A stretch of DNA of 64,000 nucleotides from contig CAKPMJ010000004.1 of the NCBI GenBank assembly GCA_934167965.1, positions 190,563-254,562 of the forward strand. Reading direction: 5' to 3'. This DNA comes from an uncultured Clostridia bacterium (GTDB taxonomy: Bacteria > Bacillota > Clostridia > TANB77 > CAG-508). This document shows positions 15,306-24,478 of the stretch, in pieces. The notes under the pieces were generated by a model. The model ran no database searches. It was not told where the DNA came from and worked only from the letters and a program-made list of their open reading frames with translations. Position 1 is the first letter of the stretch. Every line of letters starts with the position of its first letter. Both the position numbers and the translations under genes were made by a program.

Positions 15306-16256
15306 TTATTTTGATACTTCTACTGGTAAATATCTTACCCCCCATCTTAATGCTGCTGAATGTGAACCAACAAATATATCTATACGATTTCCTTTTATTG
15401 CTCCACCTCTGTCTTCAACCGTGTATTCTTTACCATTTATTTTAAGCTTTGTTCCAAATTTAAAGTTTTTTGGAGCAGCTATTGTTCTTCCTGCTGTTGC
15501 TTTTGTTCCTGATGCTGTACGTCCTGTAGTTTTACCACAACATTTTGCACAAGCACAATATGCTGTTATTTTATATACTTTTACTGATGATCCAGAATTG
15601 TTTACTTTTGTTCTTGGTAAGTCTGAACCTCTTGAAGATACTGTTATTTTAGGTTGTACCTGTACTATTTTGTCTACAGCTTTTTCTATTATTTTTTCAG
15701 AAATCTTCTTTCTCTCTATTTCAATATTGTTTTGATATTTTACTTTGTAAGTAACTTCTTTTTTACCATCTTTTCCCTGTCTTATAACTTTATTTTTAGT
15801 AGATTCTTTTCCTTTTGCTATATTTTTCTTTATTGTTTCATAAGGTATTTTTTCTTCTTTTACCTCTATTTTTTCCACTATGTCGCTATAAGCTTCTAGT
15901 AAAGAATCTAATGTTGTTTCTATACCACTTTCTGATATTTTTGCAACTTCTATCTCTTGTTCAGATTTGTCTGTAATTACTATAGTTCTTCCTTCCGTAA
16001 GCTCTTCACTTAGCTTAGGTGTTACTCTTTCGTTGTCTTTTAGTAATATATTGTTTTCTTCTAATATTTCTGATACCTTTGTTTTTGATGTTAAAACTGT
16101 CATTTTGTATCCATCTGATAATGTTATTTTAACACTATTTATTTGTGTTGTTACTGCCATAACTCCTACTCCTGAAAGTAATATCAATATTACTAACACA
16201 CAGATGATTTTCACTGTGGAAAAAGCTTTTTTAGTTCTTTTCTTCATAAAAATCAT
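15306..16256 (-). CDS. YabE/Rpf2-type G5 and 3D domain protein
   Basis: The 316-residue protein has an N-terminal membrane anchor (about 12-36) and a DUF348 ubiquitin-like region (SVKITLSDGYKMTVLT, about 40-90). A G5 domain follows at about 120-200 (EKIPYETIKKNI, GKDGKKEVTYKVKYQNN). The C-terminal 3D domain (about 228-316) has AYCACAKCCGKTTGRTASGT, the DRGGAIKGNRIDIFV acid motif and the GVRYLPVEV end. Proteins of this type are cell-wall lytic transglycosylase-like factors linked to growth resumption or spore revival; its substrate is inferred to be peptidoglycan. AGGAGG fits the ATG at 16256 closely and a second ATG at 16247 more loosely. A consensus promoter lies upstream. Confidence 0.9.
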   Translation of the reverse strand: MIFMKKRTKKAFSTVKIICVLVILILLSGVGVMAVTTQINSVKITLSDGYKMTVLTSKTKVSEILEENNILLKDNERVTPKLSEELTEGRTIVITDKSEQEIEVAKISESGIETTLDSLLEAYSDIVEKIEVKEEKIPYETIKKNIAKGKESTKNKVIRQGKDGKKEVTYKVKYQNNIEIERKKISEKIIEKAVDKIVQVQPKITVSSRGSDLPRTKVNNSGSSVKVYKITAYCACAKCCGKTTGRTASGTKATAGRTIAAPKNFKFGTKLKINGKEYTVEDRGGAIKGNRIDIFVGSHSAALRWGVRYLPVEVSK

Positions 16257-16286
16257 TTACCTCCTCTTTGTTTTCACAACAATTGC

Positions 16287-16315
16287 ATTATAACACGGTT
16301 TCTTTTTTTTGTCAA
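16287..16315 (-). promoter_or_regulatory. Consensus promoter of the G5/3D gene
   Basis: Minus-strand TTGACA (16315-16310), 17 nt, TATAAT (16292-16287): a perfect sigma-A consensus. Confidence 0.85.
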
Positions 16316-16411
16316 ATTTGGTATTTTATGTTTATTGTTTCCGTAAGCGTTTAGCTTACTATATTATATGAATTTGTCCAATTTTTATGAATGATTTTTA
16401 TGAATATTTTT

Positions 16412-19012
16412 TTAAAATTTTATTTCATTCCCATAATAGCTATCAATTAAAATTTCTTTCATTTCTTCAACAAGAGGTACTCTTGGATTGGCTGTTGTAC
16501 ATTGATCTTCAAATGCTCTATCAGAAAGTAAATCTAATTTATCCATAAATTCTTTTTCTTCGATTCCTGCTTCTTTAAATGATTTTGGTATATTTAGTTT
16601 TCTATTTAATTCTTGAATTGCCTCTATTAATGATTTTATTCCTCCTTCTTTAGTATCTGCTTTTAATCCTATCTTTTTAGCAAGTTTATAATATTTTTCA
16701 TCTGCAATAAAATATTCATATTTAGGAAATGATACAAATTTACTTGGCATTGTACTATTATATTTTATTACATATGGAAGTAAAATTGCATTTATTCTTC
16801 CATGTGGTAAATGAAATTCTGCACCTATTTTATGTGCTAAGGAATGGTTTATTCCTAAAAATGCATTTGTAAATGACATTCCTGCAATTGTACTACTATT
16901 GTGCATCTTTTCTCTTGCCAGTTTATTATCTCCATGTTCATATGCTTCATATAAATATTTAAACACCAATTCTACTGCTTTTTCCGATAACCCATCTGTA
17001 TAATCTGATGCCATGTTTGATACATATGCTTCAATAGCATGTGTTAATACATCCATTCCTGTGTCTGCTGTAACTGTTTTGGGCAAACTCATTACTAAAT
17101 CGGGATCTACTATAGCTACATCTGGTGTTAACTCATAATCTGCTAATGGATATTTTTTATTTTTTTGTTTATCTGTTATTACTGCAAAAGATGTTACCTC
17201 TGAACCAGTTCCTGAAGTTGTAGGTATTGCTACCATTTTGGCTTTTTGACCAAGTTTAGGGAATTTATAGGTACGCTTACGTATATCCATAAATTTTAGT
17301 TTCATTCCCTCTGGGTCTGCATCAGGATGTTCATAAAATAGCCACATACCTTTTGCTGCATCTATTGCACTTCCACCACCTAAAGCAATTATTACATCTG
17401 GCTTAAAATTATTCATTAATTCTAATCCTTTATATACCGTATCAAATGATGGATCTGATTCTACCTCACTAAATATTTCACAATGCACATGTTTCTCTCT
17501 TTTTCTTAAGTGATATAATATTCTGTCTACATATCCAAATTTAATCATTCCTGGATCTGTCACTATAAATGCTCTTTCTATATCAGGCATTTTCTCTAAA
17601 TAAGCTATTGAACCTGGTTCAAAATATATTTTTTCTGGTACTTTAAACCATTGCATATTTACTCTCCTCCTTGCAACTCTTTTTATATTTATAAGGTTTA
17701 CTGAAGATACATTTGCTGTTGTTGAATTTCCACCAAATGAGCCACATCCTAATGTTAATGATGGCATATTTGTGTTGTAAATATCTCCTATTGCACCATG
17801 AGTTGATGGGGAATTTACAATGATTCTTCCCGCTTTCATTTTTTTAGAAAACTCTTTTATTTTCTCCTTATCTTCTGAGTGTATTACTGCTGAATGTCCA
17901 AGTCCTCCATACTCTAATAAAGCCTCTGCCTTATCCAAAGCTTCATTAAAATCTTCTACAATATAATAAGTTAAAACAGGACTTAATTTTTCTTTTGAAA
18001 ATGGATATTCATTTCCTATTCCATCTTCATATACTACTAGAACTTTTGTATCTTTTGGAACTTCAAATCCCGCTTCTTCTGCTATTTTATATGGACTTTG
18101 CCCCGGAACATGAGATTTTAATTTATATCCTTTTTCTTCACTATACTCAAACATTGAATTTTTTAATTTTTCTTTCTCATCTTGATTTACAAAATAGCAA
18201 CCAAACTCTTTCATTATTTTCTCAAATTCTTCGTGTATTTCTTTTTCTACTAGAACTGCTTGTTCAGAAGCACATATCATTCCATTGTCAAAAGCCTTTG
18301 ACATTACTAAATCATTTATAGATGTTCTTAATTTGGCTGATCTTTCTATTATACAAGGAACATTTCCTGGTCCTACACCTAATGCAGGCTTTCCAGATGA
18401 ATATGCATTTTTTACTAGTCCGGTTCCTCCTGTAGCTAATATTAAATTTATATCAGGATGATGCATAAGCATACTTGTAGCAGTTATAGACGGCTCTGGA
18501 ATCCATAGTATGCAATTTTCTGGTGCTCCTGCTTTTACTGCTGCATCTCTTAAAATTTTAGCAGCCTCAACAGAACATTTTTGTGCAGATGGATGAAATC
18601 CAAATATTATAACGTTCCTTGTTTTGGCTGCTATAATTGATTTAAACATAGTTGTGGATGTTGGATTTGTAACAGGTGTTACTCCTGCTATTATTCCTAC
18701 TGGCTCTGCGATTTCAACATAATCGTCCTCTTCATTTTCAGCTATTATCCCAACTGTTTTTTCATATTTTATACTATGATATATATATTCTGTTGCAAAC
18801 ATATTCTTTGTTATTTTATCTTCATAAATTCCTCTTCCTGTTTCTTCTATCGCCATTTTTGCAAGTTCCATATGATGTTCTAGTCCTGCCATTGACATTT
18901 CTTTTATGATATTATTTACTTGTTCTTGATCTAATTTCAAGTATTCTTCTGATGCCTTTTTAGCTTTTTGTACTAAATCATCTATCATGATTTTTATTTT
19001 TTCTTCCTCCAT
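16412..19012 (-). CDS. adhE: Bifunctional acetaldehyde-CoA/alcohol dehydrogenase
   Basis: The 866-residue fusion reduces acetyl-CoA to acetaldehyde and then ethanol, regenerating NAD+ during fermentation. The N-terminal aldehyde dehydrogenase half (1 to about 440) has the catalytic Cys in NGMICASEQAVLVE and the GGTG-type NAD site. The C-terminal iron alcohol dehydrogenase half has GGGSAIDAAKGM, PTTSGTGSEVTSFAVIT, DVLTHAIEAYVS and HSLAHKIGAEFHLPHG, which supply the Fe ligands. Length is normal. The frame continues upstream to 19045, but GAGGAGG lies inside that extension, so the ATG at 19012 is chosen. It follows the GT-C-like gene on the same strand with a 34-nt gap. Confidence 0.95.
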   Translation of the reverse strand: MEEEKIKIMIDDLVQKAKKASEEYLKLDQEQVNNIIKEMSMAGLEHHMELAKMAIEETGRGIYEDKITKNMFATEYIYHSIKYEKTVGIIAENEEDDYVEIAEPVGIIAGVTPVTNPTSTTMFKSIIAAKTRNVIIFGFHPSAQKCSVEAAKILRDAAVKAGAPENCILWIPEPSITATSMLMHHPDINLILATGGTGLVKNAYSSGKPALGVGPGNVPCIIERSAKLRTSINDLVMSKAFDNGMICASEQAVLVEKEIHEEFEKIMKEFGCYFVNQDEKEKLKNSMFEYSEEKGYKLKSHVPGQSPYKIAEEAGFEVPKDTKVLVVYEDGIGNEYPFSKEKLSPVLTYYIVEDFNEALDKAEALLEYGGLGHSAVIHSEDKEKIKEFSKKMKAGRIIVNSPSTHGAIGDIYNTNMPSLTLGCGSFGGNSTTANVSSVNLINIKRVARRRVNMQWFKVPEKIYFEPGSIAYLEKMPDIERAFIVTDPGMIKFGYVDRILYHLRKREKHVHCEIFSEVESDPSFDTVYKGLELMNNFKPDVIIALGGGSAIDAAKGMWLFYEHPDADPEGMKLKFMDIRKRTYKFPKLGQKAKMVAIPTTSGTGSEVTSFAVITDKQKNKKYPLADYELTPDVAIVDPDLVMSLPKTVTADTGMDVLTHAIEAYVSNMASDYTDGLSEKAVELVFKYLYEAYEHGDNKLAREKMHNSSTIAGMSFTNAFLGINHSLAHKIGAEFHLPHGRINAILLPYVIKYNSTMPSKFVSFPKYEYFIADEKYYKLAKKIGLKADTKEGGIKSLIEAIQELNRKLNIPKSFKEAGIEEKEFMDKLDLLSDRAFEDQCTTANPRVPLVEEMKEILIDSYYGNEIKF

Positions 19013-19046
19013 TGTCTCTTCCTCCTCAGGTCTTATTATATCCAAT

Positions 19047-20666
19047 TTAGTACTTTAATATTTCATAAATTACAAAATTATCATCTAAATATAATTGTTT
19101 ATATTTTTCAGGCTCTGTTTTTGTAATAATCATATTTGTTTTTGAGTTCTTTGAAATTATAATATGTGTTATATCATATTTTTTAAATGTTGTTCCATAA
19201 TATTTTGATATATTAGAAGTTCCTATAAAATCTCCAAATATGTCAAGACCACCATTGAATTGAGGATCATACACATCTGCCCTAGAGTCAATAAATACTG
19301 GTATTCCTCTAAACAATAAGTAACTTCCATAATTGTATTCATTATATAATCTTATATTTTTTACATCTAAATTATTTAATATCCATTCACTTGCTTGAAC
19401 AGGATAAGATGATTCATTTACATATGTTTCATTTTTTCTTTTATCAAAATTATCTATACTTAACACTATTACTATAGTAGCAAATATTATAAGCAAAATT
19501 CCTTTGAAAATTTTATTTTTTTCACTTTTTATTCCATACATATCAATTAATTGAACAAGTAGCCTTACTAAAACTATGCTTCCTATTAATGCAAACATTG
19601 AAACTTGTCTCCTCGTTGAAAACATTAAATAAGTAAGTCCACCTATCATAAATAAATCTGATAATTTTATTTTTACTTTTGTAAATGTCATTATAGCTAA
19701 AAGTATTATTATTGCACACATTACTGGTACATTTTTTATAAGTGTTAATGGTAAATGCTCATTTATACTTTCCATTGTATTACCTTTTAATGTGTGGTAA
19801 GTATATGTGTATGGCGTATCTCCTATTGGTGTTAAAAGTCCTGTAAATAATACTATAATCATAATTACTATTAACAATAATGTGTTATCATTTCTAGTCA
19901 TTTTTATTTTATATGGATTTTCTAAATTTTCTTTTCTTTTTTGTTTTATTTTTTCTATTTTAGTTTCTAGCTCTTCTAATTTAGGTTGAGCTTCTGGATT
20001 TTTCTTTATTTTTCTTTTTAAAATCCATACTTGCATCTTTTTATATATTATAAAATCTGCTATTAATGATATTAAATATTCTGCTATATATGGTAAATAT
20101 AATACAAATGTAAATGGCCATACTGCTGCATGTAAATTAGCAATTAATATCGGTATTATAATTAGTGCTAATACATTTCTTAGTTTTTTTGTTTCTAAAA
20201 ATCTTTCTATATTATATACTGTTAAAATAAATAATATAAATGTTATAAGTTGTGCTCTTGCTGCAATATATCCTTTCATCAAATATAAACTTCCTATTGT
20301 TACTAAAAATGATATTATTTTATTTCCAGTAAGTTTGGAATTTACTTTATATATTGATATTCCTAATATTGCAGATAATATACAAGTAGATATATATATT
20401 CCCTTAAAGCTTCCTATAGAAAATATACTATATATTAACAAATCATATAACCAATGTGGATAAGTATATGGTAATCCTTGATGCCAAGTAAAATGTTCTT
20501 GCATATCTATTCCATTTTCTGTTATTAATTTTCCTATAGCAATTGTATAATATGTGTCATTTTGTAATCTTTTAGGTGATAAACTTACTGCATATAATAT
20601 TATTAAAATTAATATTATTATTTCTAATATCAATTTTTTATGCTTTAATATTTTTTCTTTTATCAT
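19047..20666 (-). CDS. Polytopic membrane protein, GT-C glycosyltransferase-like
   Basis: The 539-residue protein has about 10-11 hydrophobic helices. An acidic loop after the first helix (LQNDTYYTIAIGKLITENG) and a second-loop HWLYDLL resemble the metal- or lipid-sugar-binding loops of GT-C/ArnT-type enzymes. A charged cytoplasmic insertion at about 215-255 (KNPEAQPKLEELETKIEKIK) is coiled-coil-like, and the C-terminal 120 residues form a soluble domain (ASEWILNNLDVKNIRLYNEY, FIDSRADVYDPQ). I infer lipid-linked sugar transfer to the envelope but cannot name a substrate. AAAGGAG precedes the ATG. It sits between dut and adhE on the same strand. Confidence 0.6.
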   Translation of the reverse strand: MIKEKILKHKKLILEIIILILIILYAVSLSPKRLQNDTYYTIAIGKLITENGIDMQEHFTWHQGLPYTYPHWLYDLLIYSIFSIGSFKGIYISTCILSAILGISIYKVNSKLTGNKIISFLVTIGSLYLMKGYIAARAQLITFILFILTVYNIERFLETKKLRNVLALIIIPILIANLHAAVWPFTFVLYLPYIAEYLISLIADFIIYKKMQVWILKRKIKKNPEAQPKLEELETKIEKIKQKRKENLENPYKIKMTRNDNTLLLIVIMIIVLFTGLLTPIGDTPYTYTYHTLKGNTMESINEHLPLTLIKNVPVMCAIIILLAIMTFTKVKIKLSDLFMIGGLTYLMFSTRRQVSMFALIGSIVLVRLLVQLIDMYGIKSEKNKIFKGILLIIFATIVIVLSIDNFDKRKNETYVNESSYPVQASEWILNNLDVKNIRLYNEYNYGSYLLFRGIPVFIDSRADVYDPQFNGGLDIFGDFIGTSNISKYYGTTFKKYDITHIIISKNSKTNMIITKTEPEKYKQLYLDDNFVIYEILKY

Positions 20667-20687
20667 ATTGCAATGCTCCTTTTTAAG

Positions 20688-21149
20688 TTATTTACTTGTA
20701 GATCCAAATCCACCTTTTCTTAGTCCTTCTGCATTATCATTGTCTACTTTCAAATATTTTAAAAACATTGCTTGTCCTATTGCATCTCCTTTTTTTATTT
20801 GTAAATCTTCTTCTTTTAAGTTTATAACTGAAAACATTATGTGTCCATCATTATCTTCATTTTCATAATAATCTCCATCTACTACTCCTACAGCATTTGT
20901 TAACATTAATCCTTTTTTTCCAAATCCTGAACTTTTTGCCATTAAATATAATACTTCATCTTCTTGCATATATGCTTTTAATCCTGTTTTTATAAGTGTT
21001 CCTTTCATTCCTTTTTTGAAACTTGGTATTACTATGTCTTCTGCTGCTTCTATGTCATATGCTGCTGAACATTTTGTTTTTCTTTCTGGTAAGTTTATTT
21101 CTTTATCTTCATACCCTTTTACTACTTCAAATCCTCTTATTTTTTCCAT
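20688..21149 (-). CDS. dut: dUTP diphosphatase (trimeric dUTPase)
   Basis: The 153-residue protein hydrolyses dUTP to dUMP, keeping uracil out of DNA and feeding thymidylate synthesis. Five-motif signatures can be read: SAAYDIEAAED (motif I), KSSGFGKKGLMLTN (II), GVVDGDYY (III), KKGDAIGQAMFLKY (IV) and the C-terminal KGGFGSTSK (V). The acidic insertion EDNDGH near residue 105 is typical of the longer Firmicutes form. Downstream genes on the same strand are the GT-C-like protein and adhE. Confidence 0.9.
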   Translation of the reverse strand: MEKIRGFEVVKGYEDKEINLPERKTKCSAAYDIEAAEDIVIPSFKKGMKGTLIKTGLKAYMQEDEVLYLMAKSSGFGKKGLMLTNAVGVVDGDYYENEDNDGHIMFSVINLKEEDLQIKKGDAIGQAMFLKYLKVDNDNAEGLRKGGFGSTSK

Positions 21150-21184
21150 TTTTGTTTCTTCCTTTCTATTTTTTTATCTATTTA

Positions 21185-21213
21185 TTTTTACACCATAACA
21201 GATAAAAAGTCAA
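21185..21213 (-). promoter_or_regulatory. Possible promoter of dut
   Basis: Minus-strand TTGACT (21213-21208), 17 nt, TAAAAA (21190-21185). The -10 is weak. Confidence 0.4.
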
Positions 21214-21241
21214 GGAAATTTTCTCCAAATAAAAAAATCGC

Positions 21242-21272
21242 CATAAGCAAACTATTTTTTAGTTTACTTATG
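21242..21272 (-). terminator. Terminator of the prepilin-like array
   Basis: CATAAGTAAACTA pairs with TAGTTTGCTTATG (one G-U pair) on the minus strand, followed by GCGATTTTTTT. It lies 20 nt after the stop of the last array gene. Confidence 0.8.
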
Positions 21273-21291
21273 ACTTTATTAAACTTATTTA

Positions 21292-22239
21292 CTATACTGA
21301 TATGTCAAATGAAAATCCATCTGTCCATCCTTCTTTTTCTGTGTATATTGATATACTACAACCACTTTCAATTTGGGTTAGTGTTGTTCTACCTTTTCTA
21401 ATTATTGCATGTTCAAATAAAGATGTAATATTAGATGTTTCTTCACCTATAGTTGCTCCTTTTAATACATATTCCCCTTTGCTACTATCATATTCGAATT
21501 TATATTTTGTTTGTGCTTTAAATGCTTCTGGTAAATCATTTTCTATATAATCTTTCTTTACGTCTGACAGATATCTTACGTTTAGTTTATTAGGCCCTAT
21601 TGCATATTGATTTTGATCAGCATCCCCTATAGTTACTAAAATTCCATCATCCATTGTAATTTTCCCATCGTGATTTGCATCCGCAGCCGGTAGCACATAA
21701 TCTTTACAATCTCTTGTTTTGGCTAAAATTTGCTTTATAAAACTTCCATCAAGCGAAGATGTTATTCCATCTCCATTTAAGTCTCCAAATACTATTACCC
21801 TTGCAACTACTTCTCCTTTTCCATCTTTTTTTATTCCCATTCCTGTTCCTAATACAATACTTGTATCTGTTATATCTTTTTCTTTTTGATATCCCTCTTC
21901 ATCATTTTCTTCACTCATATAAGTTGCAACTTTATATCCTATCTCTTTTAATTCATCATTTAATTCATCTACTGAATCTCCTAATTTAATTCCAGTTATA
22001 TATCCATCTCTGCATTTATATTTTGAATTATTTAATATAAAATGTGCATTTATCTCATAATCTGTTAATGTTGCATTTTCTTGTTTCTGAGCTGTTTCTG
22101 TCTTTGTTTTCGCTTCTGCTGCCTTTCTTAATATTCCATTTTCTCCTGATAGCATACTTATTGCTACTCCTGCCAAAATTAATAATACTATTATTGTTAT
22201 TACTAATGCTATTAATGTGATTCCTCTGTTTTTCTTCAT
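21292..22239 (-). CDS. Prepilin-like protein with dockerin-type repeats (array gene 4)
   Basis: The 315-residue protein has a short KKNR leader, the G|ITLIALVIT prepilin-like helix (7-29) and SGENGIL. A linker follows, then two dockerin-type calcium loops, GDLNGDGITSSLD (152-164) and DANHDGKITMDD (187-198). The remaining 115 residues contain KYKFEYDSSKGEYVLKGAT and end WTDGFSFDI. Dockerin repeats normally bind cohesins; here they sit in mid-chain, and no cohesin gene is in the window. The distal two thirds are about 90 percent identical by eye to array gene 1 (24479-25447). The gene is last in a four-gene tandem array and is followed by a terminator. Confidence 0.8.
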   Translation of the reverse strand: MKKNRGITLIALVITIIVLLILAGVAISMLSGENGILRKAAEAKTKTETAQKQENATLTDYEINAHFILNNSKYKCRDGYITGIKLGDSVDELNDELKEIGYKVATYMSEENDEEGYQKEKDITDTSIVLGTGMGIKKDGKGEVVARVIVFGDLNGDGITSSLDGSFIKQILAKTRDCKDYVLPAADANHDGKITMDDGILVTIGDADQNQYAIGPNKLNVRYLSDVKKDYIENDLPEAFKAQTKYKFEYDSSKGEYVLKGATIGEETSNITSLFEHAIIRKGRTTLTQIESGCSISIYTEKEGWTDGFSFDISV

Positions 22240-22319
22240 TCTCTTTTTCCTCCTTTTTTATTCTTGCATTTTATACTGTATATTTCATAAATGCATTTTA
22301 GTCTATTTTTGTTCTTTTT

Positions 22320-23348
22320 TTACTTTACTTCTAAACATATATTAGAACTTTCAGGAATTGTATTATTATTTACTATTAATGGTATATTTATAGATATTTC
22401 TGCCCCAGTGGCTACTGGGTTTTCGTCATTCTCCTTTATAAGTTTTCCTCCTACTCTAATTTGAATATCATTATGATTTACTTTTGCTTTTATTGCTTCA
22501 TATAACTCTTTATATGTATATGATTTATTTAATGTTACCTTATAATAATACATCTCATTTTCTTCATCATATATTTTTTCTACTCCATCTTTATTGCAAA
22601 TGTCCAAACTATTAATTGTATCAACATCAGGTATTTTAATTGGTGTCTTTATCTTCGTTGCATAGATGTTTTGTTTTTTAAATTCTTCACCCTCGTTTAA
22701 ATTACTACCATATTCTGATATATACTTAAAATCATTCTCATCAATATATTCATCATGAATAACATTCATAGCCTGTTTTTGAAATTCAAGGAATTTTTCT
22801 CCTACTACACATTTGCTGATCCATGAAGCTGCAAGTCCACTGGTTCTGTTAATTGATAAAATTCCATTACACCTTATATCTCCATATACTACAACTCTAG
22901 CCACTTCCTCTGCGCCCTTTGTTATGGCCATTCCTGTTTTTAAATTTTCATCTTTATCTACTGGATCATCTTTTGCTTCTTCTGTATATTTCGTAGCTAC
23001 AATATATCCATCTGGTAATGCTTTTTGTAAATCTTCTACTGTATCTATTGTCCTTAATTCTTTCTTTCCTTCCTCTATTTCTACTTCTCCAACTGTAACT
23101 CCTGTTATAAATCCATTTCTGCATTTATATTTTGAATTATTTAATATAAAATGTGATTCTATATCATAATCTGTTAAAGTTGCTGCCTCTTCTTTTTTAG
23201 CTTCCTCAGTATTAGTTTTTGCATCTGCCGCCTTCTTCAATATTCCATTTTCTCCTGATAGCATACTTATTGCTACTCCTGCCAAAATTAATAATACTAT
23301 TATTGTTATTACTAACGCTATTAATGTGATTCCTCTGTTTTTCTTCAT
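22320..23348 (-). CDS. Prepilin-like protein with degenerate dockerin region (array gene 3)
   Basis: The 342-residue protein shares the invariant N-terminus, and its first 190 bases are almost identical to those of array gene 1. The region where the neighbours have dockerin loops is degenerate: GDIRCNGILSIN lacks the Asp/Asn calcium ligands and IHDEYIDENDF is a poor second loop. The C-terminal part (KVTLNKSYTYKELYEAIKAK, EISINIPLIV) is unlike array genes 1 and 4 and resembles the tail of the gene at 56243. I infer a surface-exposed prepilin-like protein that has lost calcium binding. An AGGAGG site precedes the ATG. Confidence 0.75.
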   Translation of the reverse strand: MKKNRGITLIALVITIIVLLILAGVAISMLSGENGILKKAADAKTNTEEAKKEEAATLTDYDIESHFILNNSKYKCRNGFITGVTVGEVEIEEGKKELRTIDTVEDLQKALPDGYIVATKYTEEAKDDPVDKDENLKTGMAITKGAEEVARVVVYGDIRCNGILSINRTSGLAASWISKCVVGEKFLEFQKQAMNVIHDEYIDENDFKYISEYGSNLNEGEEFKKQNIYATKIKTPIKIPDVDTINSLDICNKDGVEKIYDEENEMYYYKVTLNKSYTYKELYEAIKAKVNHNDIQIRVGGKLIKENDENPVATGAEISINIPLIVNNNTIPESSNICLEVK

Positions 23349-23403
23349 TCTTCTTTTCCTCCTACATCATATTTTCTAAATTCCTATATCAAATATCAAC
23401 CAC

Positions 23404-24456
23404 TCATTTTTCTCTTTTATTCCTATAGTACAACCACTGCTTATTTGATCTGTTTCTTCTCCGTTCTTCACTAAATATTGTTGAATCTGGAATTAATGAT
23501 GTAACATTTGAACTTGCTTCTCCTGCTGTCGCTCCTTTTAAAATATAAACATCTTGTGTACTATCATATTCAAATTTATACTTATTTTGATTTTTAAATG
23601 TATTTGGTAAGCTGCTTTCTATATATTCTTTACATCTAAACTTATATGTTTTTAATGCATTTATCTTTTTTACCTTTATATTATTTTCAGGTGGCCATTT
23701 TCCTCCTGCCACCAACGCATCGTGAATTATATTATAATCATTTGTATCTATAATTCCATCATGATTTATATCCATTGTATATTTTTCATATATTTTTTCT
23801 GGAATTTTGCCTCCGTTATTAAGCATATCCTCTAACATCATACTATCTGTGGTATTAGTAACACCATCTAAATTTATGTCTCCATTATAAAATATAATTG
23901 TACCTACTTTTGTTTTACTGTCATTATTAAATTTAACTATATGTCCTGTGTACATTTCCTCCACATCTGTATTATCTTGTTTTTCTACTATATACTTTTG
24001 GATTCCTTCATTATCTTTTATCTCTTTTAATTTATTATAACTTTCTGTTTTCTCTGTTACTCCTGTTATAAATGTTTCTCCTTCTACACAACTAATTAAG
24101 AATCCTTTTTGCACTAAATCATCACATACTGCCTCTGTCGTTAATTCTTTTATTTCTTCATCTGTTCCTTTATATAATAAATTTTTATTATAGTCAAAAT
24201 CCTTTGGCATTCCGCTTTCTTCTACCGCTTCTTTTAACAGTGCTACTTTATCTACATCTTCTCCTATTTTTCCCATTAATTTTATTTTATATATTTCCTT
24301 AAAGTTTCCTTTCTCTGTTTCTGTTTTTGCCTCTGCTGCTTTCTTTAATATTCCATTTTCTCCTGATAGCATACTTATTGCTACTCCTGCTAAGATTAAT
24401 AACACTATTATCGTTATTACTAGTGCTATTAATGTGATTCCCTTATTTTCTTTCAT
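23404..24456 (-). CDS. Prepilin-like dockerin protein with C-terminal frameshift (array gene 2)
   Basis: 350 residues as written. The ATG at 24456 with GGAG 10 nt upstream is preferred to 24486. N-terminus MKENKG|ITLIALVIT; dockerin-type loops GDINLDGVTNTTD (192-204) and DINHDGIIDTND (229-240); then KYKFEYDSTQDVYILKGAT. After LIPDSTIF the frame reads SEERRRNRSNKQWLYYRNKREK, which matches nothing in the family. Removing one base from the T run at 23473-23475 restores VKNGEETDQISSGCTIGIKE and WLIFDIGI, the expected tail, ending at a TAG at 23376. So the real gene probably spans 23376-24456 with one extra base, by mutation or sequencing error. Confidence 0.75.
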   Translation of the reverse strand: MKENKGITLIALVITIIVLLILAGVAISMLSGENGILKKAAEAKTETEKGNFKEIYKIKLMGKIGEDVDKVALLKEAVEESGMPKDFDYNKNLLYKGTDEEIKELTTEAVCDDLVQKGFLISCVEGETFITGVTEKTESYNKLKEIKDNEGIQKYIVEKQDNTDVEEMYTGHIVKFNNDSKTKVGTIIFYNGDINLDGVTNTTDSMMLEDMLNNGGKIPEKIYEKYTMDINHDGIIDTNDYNIIHDALVAGGKWPPENNIKVKKINALKTYKFRCKEYIESSLPNTFKNQNKYKFEYDSTQDVYILKGATAGEASSNVTSLIPDSTIFSEERRRNRSNKQWLYYRNKREK

Positions 24457-24478
24457 TTTTTTAATTCTCCATTTCTTT

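Noticed and set aside
16343..16359. GTAAGC/GCTTAC hairpin downstream of adhE as a terminator.
   Set aside because: The stem is 6 bp and no T run follows on the minus strand.
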